Origin: Desulfobacterales bacterium
GTDB lineage: Bacteria; Desulfobacterota; Desulfobacteria; Desulfobacterales; Desulfobacteraceae
Assembly (NCBI GenBank): GCA_022361535.1
Contig: JAKSAU010000845.1
Location: 1-19,759, forward strand
Length of the DNA stretch: 19,759 nt
Direction of reading: 5' to 3'
Below, piece by piece: positions 1 to 5,898 of this stretch (positions are counted from its first letter, which is position 1; every line of letters starts with the position of its first letter). The position numbers and the translations under genes are program-made. Below the pieces are notes generated by a model. The model worked only from the letters and a program-made list of their open reading frames with translations. It did no database searches and had not been told where the DNA came from.

Positions 1-293
1 AGGCCGGTACATACTTCCAAAGATTTGAGCACTCCGGATATCACAGGACATGAGACGTGGGGGATGGTTTTAAAAGATACGTCAAGGACACGGGAATTGA
101 GTTCACCAGTGGCTTTGTCTTTGAACAACTCGGTCATAACATTCAACTCTTCTCCCCCAAGGATTTCGTCCACTTTTTTCCAGTTGGGGCACTGGGTGTC
201 CAGTTGAAAGCAGGCCTTATAGCCTCCCTTATCTTGTGCGTTTACTGTTGTCATAAATCCGCAGATACCCGCAGAAATTTCAACTGTGGTCAT
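1..293 (-). CDS. DUF6951-like small conserved protein (partial, C-terminus off the left edge)
   Basis: This frame is open from ATG 293 (minus strand) to the window edge, giving 97 codons without a stop. An AAAGGA ribosome binding site sits about 8 bases upstream. A nearer upstream ATG (298) is ruled out because it meets a stop after two codons. The protein begins MTTVEISAGICGF, carries a CPNW segment near residue 37, and a CPVISGVLKSLEVCTG segment near the edge. This pattern of an N-terminal GICGF, a mid CP motif and a late CPV...K..EV motif matches my memory of the DUF6951 family found in methanogens and sulfate reducers; I cannot search to confirm it. The conserved cysteines suggest metal or cofactor binding, but no function is established. 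It lies 31 bases after the methyltransferase gene, so it is probably the last visible gene of the riboswitch-controlled operon, which may continue beyond the window. Confidence 0.72.
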   Translation of the reverse strand, partial: MTTVEISAGICGFMTTVNAQDKGGYKACFQLDTQCPNWKKVDEILGGEELNVMTELFKDKATGELNSRVLDVSFKTIPHVSCPVISGVLKSLEVCTG

Positions 294-324
294 GACATAT
301 ATCCTTTATAGATTAATGAACCGT

Positions 325-1200
325 CTATTGATCCAACTTCTGGCGTACCGTATTGATGTCCTCTGGAGTGGTGCCGCAGCAGCCGCCGAGAACCTCTACA
401 CCCAACGCTTTTATCTTCATCAGGTTGTCTGAAAAGAATTGGGGGGATTCCGGATATGTTACGCTTTGATCCGGGCCTGTTTGCGGCAGGCCTGCATTTG
501 GCTGGATAATTATTGGAACGTCAACAGCATTCCTTATCTCGCCTGCAAGCGAAATCATTGTGTCGCTTCCCATGGCACAGTTGGCTCCTACCATGTCAGC
601 CCCTTCATCAACAAGGGCTTTCATACTCTGTTCAGGTGCGTTGCCAAAGATGGTGAAAAACCCTTTAGGGGTCTCTTTAAAGGTCATCGTGCAGGCAACA
701 GGAAGGTCTGTTACCGAGCGGATGGCCTTAATGGCCGTGCATGCAATATTAAGATCAAATATAGTCTCAATAATAAATATATCCGGGCTTTCTTCGGCAA
801 GTATGCTTGCCTGGCTTGTAAAGCAGTCCAGGGCTTCTTCCTTGGATAATGTTCCCATGGGGGAAAGCATTTCACCGGGATCTCCCATGTCAGCGGCAAT
901 GAACTGACCTTTGCCGCAAGCCTTGCGCGCCAGTTTTATCCCAGCCCTGTTGATATCTTCCATGTCTTGCTGGGCTTTCATTTTCGCTAATTTTATGGCA
1001 GACGCACCGAAAGTATTTGCCGTGGCTATATCTGCGCCGGCATCATAATAGTCCTGGTGTATTCCTTGAATATCATCTGGGCGGGTCAGGTTCCATGCTT
1101 CAGGGGCTTCTCCGCCCTCAAGGCCTTTGGCAATGAGTATGGAGCCCATGGCCCCGTCGAAAAGCAGTCCTTTTGTTTTTATCGTATCAAGAATGTCCAT
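325..1200 (-). CDS. homocysteine S-methyltransferase-family protein (stand-alone MetH N-terminal/BHMT domain)
   Basis: The 291-aa protein is a single homocysteine-binding TIM-barrel domain like the first domain of cobalamin-dependent methionine synthase and betaine-homocysteine methyltransferase. Visible motifs are FDGAMGS (14-20), TANTFGAS (60-67), GANCAMGS (205-212) and GGCCGTTPED (272-281); Cys208, Cys274 and Cys275 are the three expected zinc ligands that activate the thiol. It lacks the pterin, B12 and SAM-reactivation domains of full MetH, so it would need a separate corrinoid protein or another methyl donor. The start has an AAGGAG site nine bases upstream. It lies about 100 bases downstream of the dehydrogenase-CobT fusion and inside the B12-riboswitch operon, which favours a corrinoid-linked methyl transfer, to homocysteine or to another thiol; the true acceptor cannot be read from sequence. 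Confidence 0.9.
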   Translation of the reverse strand: MDILDTIKTKGLLFDGAMGSILIAKGLEGGEAPEAWNLTRPDDIQGIHQDYYDAGADIATANTFGASAIKLAKMKAQQDMEDINRAGIKLARKACGKGQFIAADMGDPGEMLSPMGTLSKEEALDCFTSQASILAEESPDIFIIETIFDLNIACTAIKAIRSVTDLPVACTMTFKETPKGFFTIFGNAPEQSMKALVDEGADMVGANCAMGSDTMISLAGEIRNAVDVPIIIQPNAGLPQTGPDQSVTYPESPQFFSDNLMKIKALGVEVLGGCCGTTPEDINTVRQKLDQ

Positions 1201-1299
1201 TGTATTGGTCTCCTTGGAGGGGGTTATATATCAAGGTGATATGCTAACGGGGTTTGACCGGTTTTGCAACAGGTAAGTCAGGCCAATGTGCTTTGAGTT

Positions 1300-3450
1300 T
1301 CATGTACTGGGAGACCGGGATATTTTGGCCTCATCAAAAGATGCCATTTCACTCATTAGCTTGCAGGCCGTTTCGGCAAGATCTATGGCCAGGGCCGCGC
1401 CTGTGCCTTCTCCTAACCGCATGGATAAATCAACCACAGGCTCCAGGCCCATATGGGCCAGTGCTGCTGCCTGGGCTTTCTCCACGGATTGATGGCCGGC
1501 AATAAGATAACCCTGGATATCAGGATTGATAAGATAGGCCACAAGCCCTGCAGCCGTTGAGATAACCCCGTCCAGAACTACAGCACATCCTTTCGAGGCT
1601 GCCGCAAGCGTGGCGCCTGCAATTCCCGCCAATTCAAAACCGCCTATAGTACGCAAAATTTCCAATCCGTTTTTCGGGTCCGGCTGGTGGAAGTTGAGTA
1701 CCCGTTCAATCACCTCAGTCTTGTGGGAAAGTCCTTTGTCATCCACACCAGTACCGCGTCCTGTGGCTTGGGCAGGCGTAATACCCGTGATCGCAGAGAT
1801 AATGGCTGATGCTGAGGTCGTATTGCCGATACCCATTTCACCAAGACCTATGATTTGAACAGGGGATTGGTTTGATGGTGAACCAGAAAAAGATAAAAAG
1901 GCTTTCATCCCGTTTTCTACTGCCTGGATCACTTGGTCTGATGTCATGGCAGGTTCTATCGCCATGTTACGGGTACCAGGGGCAACTTTGGCCCGGATCA
2001 GGTTGGGGTGGGCCAAAAACTCTTTTTCTACGCCCATGTCCACAACCTTCATTTCAATATTATGGTGGCGGCAAAGGACATTTATGGCAGCTCCACCATT
2101 AAGGAAGTTGTCCACCATTTGGCCTGTCACTTCTTTAGGAAAAGCTGATACCCCTTCTTCTGTAATGCCGTGATCCCCAGCAAAAACCAACAGTGCTTTT
2201 TTTTCAATTTTGGGGGTTAGGGTACCTAATACCCTGCACATTTTTACGGCAAGAGGCTCAAGTTTGCCCAAAGCGCCCAGGGGTTTGCTTTTATCATCCA
2301 TTTTGGCCCGGGCGATGGATGCGATGGTTTTGTCCGGTGGCGAGATTGCTGCAAGGATTTCCATGCATAACGCGCTTTTTGATAGGGAAGACCCGTAAGC
2401 TTTCTTCCTGGTTGATTCTTTTGCCATGGGCGTGGACGGCTGCGCTGGTTGAAATTGAGGCATGTCAGATATATTCTTGCCTGAAAAATCCAGGATGTAT
2501 TTCAAATCCCGGCCTGCCAGTACACGGGAAAGAAGAACAGGCGCTTTTTCAGGGGATACGGTCTTTTCAATTAAACGGGTCAGGGAAGGTCCATGGGAAA
2601 GTAAAAAAGGAATTGCCCGTTCCATATCCGATTTTTTCATCCCATAGGCACCACTGATACTTGCCTCTTTATAGTGAATCAGGTTGACCAGGTTGGTTTC
2701 CAGGGTTTCATTTTTTGTGATGCCGGAAAAAAAGGAAATGTGTCCGCCTTTGTCCACCTTGGCAATGGCCTGGCAAAAGGCAATATAATCCGGGCAGGCG
2801 TTGATAACCAAGTCAAACAAGCTTTCATGTGTTTCCTTGACGCACTCTAGTTGCTCTGCCTCAAGGATGGGCATGATTTTTTTAAGTTTAGCTTCGTCTT
2901 TTTCAAGGATCAGCGCGTTGAGTCCCAGGTGGTTCGCATATAGGGCTGTTATCAGTCCCATGGTGCCCCCGCCGTATATGAGCAGCCGTTTGCCTGTTTC
3001 AAGTGGAAGCTTGTCAAACGCATTGATTACACACCCTAAAGGTTCGGCAAAGCATGCAATACCAGCGTCCAGGTGATCCGGAATCGGAATAAGGCTTTCA
3101 GCAGGGATCAGGGCCTTGCTGGCAAATCCTCCGTCATCATGGAATCCTGTGATCCTCATATCATCACAAAGGTTTTCCTTCCCGGACCGGCAGTATTGAC
3201 AGTCGCCGCAGCTTTTTCCAGGCCAGACAATATACCTTTTGCCATTGGCGTCCTGCACAGCCATTTCATGACCGGGTACCCGGGGAAATACAAGATCCCG
3301 GTGGCCCTGTTCCCACATTTTGGCATCGGTTCGACAGATGGCACAAGCCAAAACATCCACCACAATATTGCTGCCACCCGGGTCAGGCTCAAGTGCCGGC
3401 TGATCCAACACTTCGATCTGCCTTAACCCTTTAAGGACCATCTGAATCAT
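1300..3450 (-). CDS. fusion: zinc-dependent alcohol/polyol dehydrogenase domain + CobT-type nicotinate-nucleotide:base phosphoribosyltransferase
   Basis: One 716-aa frame carries two complete enzymes. Residues 1-325 are a medium-chain dehydrogenase: catalytic zinc Cys36, His61-Glu62 and Glu136 (FAEPLG), structural zinc cysteines 81, 84, 87 and 95, and the GGGTMG nucleotide-binding turn at 160-165, nearest to sorbitol/threonine dehydrogenases. A Pro/Ser/Lys-rich linker (about 326-360) joins it to a full-length CobT domain (about 361-700): KPLGALGKLE (389-398), AGDHGI (424-429), GLGEMGIGNTT (535-545), GRGTGVDDKG (564-573), DGVIST (627-632) and LGEGTGAA, with Glu681 as the expected catalytic base. 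CobT makes alpha-ribazole phosphate, the lower-ligand precursor of cobamides, from nicotinate mononucleotide and a base. The start ATG overlaps the preceding stop (ATGA), so translation is coupled to the 67-aa gene. The dehydrogenase substrate is unknown. No frameshift or stop breaks the junction. Confidence 0.93.
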   Translation of the reverse strand: MIQMVLKGLRQIEVLDQPALEPDPGGSNIVVDVLACAICRTDAKMWEQGHRDLVFPRVPGHEMAVQDANGKRYIVWPGKSCGDCQYCRSGKENLCDDMRITGFHDDGGFASKALIPAESLIPIPDHLDAGIACFAEPLGCVINAFDKLPLETGKRLLIYGGGTMGLITALYANHLGLNALILEKDEAKLKKIMPILEAEQLECVKETHESLFDLVINACPDYIAFCQAIAKVDKGGHISFFSGITKNETLETNLVNLIHYKEASISGAYGMKKSDMERAIPFLLSHGPSLTRLIEKTVSPEKAPVLLSRVLAGRDLKYILDFSGKNISDMPQFQPAQPSTPMAKESTRKKAYGSSLSKSALCMEILAAISPPDKTIASIARAKMDDKSKPLGALGKLEPLAVKMCRVLGTLTPKIEKKALLVFAGDHGITEEGVSAFPKEVTGQMVDNFLNGGAAINVLCRHHNIEMKVVDMGVEKEFLAHPNLIRAKVAPGTRNMAIEPAMTSDQVIQAVENGMKAFLSFSGSPSNQSPVQIIGLGEMGIGNTTSASAIISAITGITPAQATGRGTGVDDKGLSHKTEVIERVLNFHQPDPKNGLEILRTIGGFELAGIAGATLAAASKGCAVVLDGVISTAAGLVAYLINPDIQGYLIAGHQSVEKAQAAALAHMGLEPVVDLSMRLGEGTGAALAIDLAETACKLMSEMASFDEAKISRSPST

Positions 3451-3650
3451 TGTAAATCCTCTTCTGTGAGAATCAGTTTTTTGACGTGAACTTGGCTGAG
3501 ACCTTCAGCTTTGGCATCCCTTGCATATACATTAACCTGATCCAGTTGATCCATGGGATAAACAGATGCTTTATCCAGGTTGACCACAAGAAAGGCTCCG
3601 TCTTTTATCCGCAGGTACCTTTTCCCGGTTTTGATGATTAACAGCTCCAT
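3447..3650 (-). CDS. small conserved-looking protein of unknown function (67 aa)
   Basis: I do not recognise this 67-aa protein. It starts at ATG 3650 behind an AAAGGAT site and its stop overlaps the start of the dehydrogenase-CobT fusion by the ATGA arrangement, which argues for real, coupled translation. The sequence is MELLIIKTGKRYLRIKDG followed by a mixed alternation of hydrophobic and charged residues (FLVVNLDKASVYP, then VHVKKLILTEEDLQ), suggesting a compact mainly beta fold. There is no signal peptide, membrane segment or cysteine. Position and coupling suggest an accessory subunit or a factor acting with the dehydrogenase-CobT protein, but that is inference from context only. Confidence 0.8.
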   Translation of the reverse strand: MELLIIKTGKRYLRIKDGAFLVVNLDKASVYPMDQLDQVNVYARDAKAEGLSQVHVKKLILTEEDLQ

Positions 3651-3709
3651 GGATTATCCTTTTTCTTTTTGCACTGTTGGTATCTTGTGCATTGCCATTT
3701 CCTTGCGAC

Positions 3710-4816
3710 TTATACCAGCGCATGGAGTCTTTTCAGTCCTTTTTCCGAGTTGGTATTCTGGGCAGCAACCCATTTTTCAAGGGTGTTAAAGGCAGTTTGT
3801 TTTTCAAGGAGCACAGCGGCCTTTTGGATACCCTGTTCCAGGGTGTTGGATTTTCCGGCTGCTAGAAAAATGAGACCAGCATTAAGGAGGATTGCATCTT
3901 TTCTTGGACCGTTTTCCTTGTTTGCCATAAGGCCTGCAAAACGGACTGTTTCGTTTTCAAGGTCAGCTTCCGGTTTCAGTGCGTCAGCAGAGGGGGCTGC
4001 AAGCCCCAATGCTTTAGGATTAATGGTGAATTCTTTGATATCTCTTTTTCCTGTGGTGAGATCGGTCTTGATTTGTGCACAATGGGTGGTACCGCACACC
4101 GATGCTTCATCCATGCCAAGACCATTGGTGCCTTCAACTTCTCCGTGAAGAACGATGGCACTGTGGTAGCCGATTTCCCGCATTACCCGTGCCACAGGCA
4201 TGATCATTTCCTTGGCATAAACACCACGGACACCAATGGCTGGCAGGGCCGGATTAGCAAGGGAGGCCGCGATGTTCAGGGTAGAACCGAAAAAAATCTG
4301 GGAAAGGATTCGTCCCAGGGCATTTGGGTGGATATGTGGGCTCATACCGTTGAACAGGCCAAGGCCGCATGTATTTATACTCTCGGCAACAGTCTGGGCC
4401 GTGCATTCGACATCCACACCCAAAGCTTCCGCCATATCTACTGTGCCGCAGACAGAAGTGATGGCACGAGCCCCGTGGCGGGCCATGGGCACATCCCCGG
4501 CTGCTGCAATGATAGATGCTGCAGTGCTGATATTAAAGGTTTTAAAGGTGTCCATGCCTGTACCGGAGTTTTCTGCAACAGCTAAGTCGATATTGACCTT
4601 TGTGGTGTCAAGTTCATAAATGGCTTCCCAGGCACCGGCAACTTCTTCGGCAGTCTCGCCTTTGGCGGTGAGGGCGGATAAAAATGCTCCCTGCTGCAGA
4701 TCTGTGGTGTCGTTGTTCAGGACGGTTGAAAATGCATGATATGCTTCGTCGCGGGTCAAGCTTTCTTTATTGATCAGGCGGGTTATCAACGCACCAAAGG
4801 CTTTGTTTTTTTCCAC
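3710..4816 (-). CDS. TrpD-like phosphoribosyltransferase paralogue (glycosyltransferase family 3 fold), first gene of the B12-riboswitch operon
   Basis: The 368-aa protein (GTG start) follows the anthranilate phosphoribosyltransferase fold throughout: an alpha-helical N-terminal domain with LTRDEA and QQGAFLSAL, the phosphoribosyl-pyrophosphate loop SGTGMDTFKTFNIST (about 84-98), HGARAITSVCGTVD (114-127), a DEAS acidic pair for metal (about 236-239), and RKDAILLNAG near the C-terminus (305-314). Two signatures differ from true TrpD: GTGGD is GTGMD, and the segment normally reading RRELG..T.FNLLGPL.NP is ILSQIFFGSTLNIAASLANP (about 170-189), removing an arginine involved in anthranilate binding. 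No trp genes are nearby. GTG 4816 is preferred over ATG 4849 because an AGGAG site lies ten bases before the GTG and inside the longer frame. Placement directly after a cobalamin riboswitch and upstream of a CobT domain suggests a base other than anthranilate; this is inference. Confidence 0.85.
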   Translation of the reverse strand: MEKNKAFGALITRLINKESLTRDEAYHAFSTVLNNDTTDLQQGAFLSALTAKGETAEEVAGAWEAIYELDTTKVNIDLAVAENSGTGMDTFKTFNISTAASIIAAAGDVPMARHGARAITSVCGTVDMAEALGVDVECTAQTVAESINTCGLGLFNGMSPHIHPNALGRILSQIFFGSTLNIAASLANPALPAIGVRGVYAKEMIMPVARVMREIGYHSAIVLHGEVEGTNGLGMDEASVCGTTHCAQIKTDLTTGKRDIKEFTINPKALGLAAPSADALKPEADLENETVRFAGLMANKENGPRKDAILLNAGLIFLAAGKSNTLEQGIQKAAVLLEKQTAFNTLEKWVAAQNTNSEKGLKRLHALV

Positions 4817-4879
4817 TGCAATATATCTCCTCTTGAAATAGCAATTCAACAGGATCGATTCCAGCGGGTATCCTTTGGT

Positions 4880-5090
4880 TCATTGTGTCCAGGCAGGCTT
4901 TCCGGCTGACGGATCATTCCTTGGTCTGCGCCTTCCCCTTTGTCCTTTCCAATTCTCATCAGGCCGGGCCAAAGAGTGGCGATGTGCAGGCTTAAGTCCC
5001 CAATCACGGCATTGGCTGGTATGCAACGGAGTTTCACCGTTTTTCCTATTACCCCTTTCCTGGTGTTTCCAGATCCGGGCACCTTGACAG
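4880..5090 (-). promoter_or_regulatory. cobalamin (AdoCbl-class) riboswitch
   Basis: Read on the minus strand, the leader shows the family's conserved blocks in order: AAGGTGCC (5079-5086), the GGAAAAACGGTGAAACTCCG core block (about 5028-5047), GCCACT (about 4975-4980), GGGGAAGGCGCAGACC (about 4923-4938), and a B12 box reading GTCAGCCGGAAAGCCTGCC at about 4892-4910. It starts just after a strong minus-strand promoter and ends about 65 bases before the GTG start of the TrpD-like gene. No GC hairpin plus U-run follows the aptamer, so control of translation initiation is more likely than transcription termination, though the sequestering helix was not resolved. It should repress the downstream operon when cobalamin is plentiful. 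Confidence 0.93.
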
Positions 5091-5100
5091 CGTGACAGGC

Positions 5101-5130
5101 AATATAAAGGATAAGTTGTTGAATTGTCAA
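5101..5130 (-). promoter_or_regulatory. sigma70-type promoter for the riboswitch operon
   Basis: On the minus strand TTGACA (5125-5130) is separated by 18 bases from TATATT (5101-5106). Transcription would begin near 5094, immediately before the first conserved block of the riboswitch, which agrees with its role. Confidence 0.82.
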
Positions 5131-5187
5131 TACTAAAGCATGGGTGCTAAGGCAAGGGTCGGGCAAGCCAGTCTTTGGATTTTTCTC

Positions 5188-5216
5188 TTGACAAAACCAA
5201 TAACAAGATCTATTTA
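5188..5216 (+). promoter_or_regulatory. sigma70-type promoter for tetR-qmoC-like operon
   Basis: TTGACA (5188-5193) and TATTTA (5211-5216) are spaced by 17 bases on the plus strand. The last base of the -10 is the first base of the 16-bp palindrome, so a repressor bound there would block polymerase. It diverges from the riboswitch promoter about 60 bases away. Confidence 0.75.
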
Positions 5217-5231
5217 GTGAACATGTTCACT
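5216..5231. promoter_or_regulatory. probable TetR-family operator (perfect 16-bp palindrome)
   Basis: AGTGAACATGTTCACT is a perfect inverted repeat with no spacer, overlapping the -10 and transcription start region of the adjacent TetR gene and lying 31 bases before its start codon. Size and symmetry are typical of TetR-family operators, and autorepression is the simplest reading. Confidence 0.75.
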
Positions 5232-5262
5232 GATTGGTATGTGTTATTTTAAAAGGAGAAAT

Positions 5263-5868
5263 ATGGATCAGCCAAAAGGAAACAGGCGCCAGGTACAAAA
5301 AGCAGAAACAAGGGCTGTCATCCTTGAAAGTGCAAGACATTTTTTTGCAACCAAAGAGTATGACAAAGTGACCATAAGAGCAGTTGCAGCCCATGCAGGA
5401 ATCGGCTTAGGCACTATTTACAAGCATTTCCCAAACAAGCTGTCTATGCTGGCTGCTGCCTTTTTTGATGATTTGAAATTCATATATCAGGATGCCATTG
5501 ACACGGTACCTGACAATGTGTCTTTCAAGCAACAGTTTGTCCATATTTCAAAACGGTATTTTTCCTTCTATACATCTCATTCCACCCTTTCCAGGGCATA
5601 TTTGAGCCGCTTGTTCTTTTATGAGCGTGAATCCCTGGATCAGATCAATGCCTATGATGATGCCTATGCAAATAAAATTACCGAATTGATCCAAGCTGCC
5701 CAGGACAGGGGTGAAATCAGCAAAGAAAAAGACAGCCAGGTTCTGGCTCTGTCTGTCATGTCCAACTACTTTTTTGTCCTTGCCAATTTCTTTTTAAGGG
5801 ATCATCAAGCAGATCCTGACCAATTGGCCGGCATGCTTGAGATGCTCATTGACCAAACTCTATATTGA
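5263..5868 (+). CDS. TetR/AcrR-family transcriptional regulator
   Basis: This 201-aa protein has the standard TetR architecture: an N-terminal three-helix DNA-binding domain with TIRAVAAHAGIGLGTIYKHFPNK at about residues 37-59 (helix-turn-helix with the family's GTIY.HF signature), followed by an all-helical ligand-binding domain with no strong similarity I can name. ATG 5263 is chosen over the in-frame ATG 5239 because an AAGGAG site (5253-5258) immediately precedes it. A perfect palindrome over its promoter suggests autorepression. It is 30 bases upstream of, and co-directional with, the qmoC-like gene, so that gene is the likely regulated partner. The effector is unknown; possibilities for anaerobes include acyl-CoA thioesters or hydrophobic compounds, but nothing in the sequence decides this. 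Confidence 0.93.
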   Translation: MDQPKGNRRQVQKAETRAVILESARHFFATKEYDKVTIRAVAAHAGIGLGTIYKHFPNKLSMLAAAFFDDLKFIYQDAIDTVPDNVSFKQQFVHISKRYFSFYTSHSTLSRAYLSRLFFYERESLDQINAYDDAYANKITELIQAAQDRGEISKEKDSQVLALSVMSNYFFVLANFFLRDHQADPDQLAGMLEMLIDQTLY

Positions 5869-5898
5869 TCCAGACCTTTTATTGAAAAGGAGATTGTG

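Noticed and set aside
439..849. 136-aa plus-strand open frame
   Set aside because: It lies antisense to the methyltransferase gene, whose protein carries clear family motifs; the frame has no start signal.
3710..4816. Tryptophan biosynthesis gene trpD
   Set aside because: The anthranilate-binding region is altered, no other trp gene is present and control is by a cobalamin riboswitch.
4846..5166. 106-aa minus-strand open frame upstream of the TrpD-like gene
   Set aside because: It runs through the promoter and the cobalamin riboswitch, has no ribosome binding site and its sequence is explained by the structured RNA.
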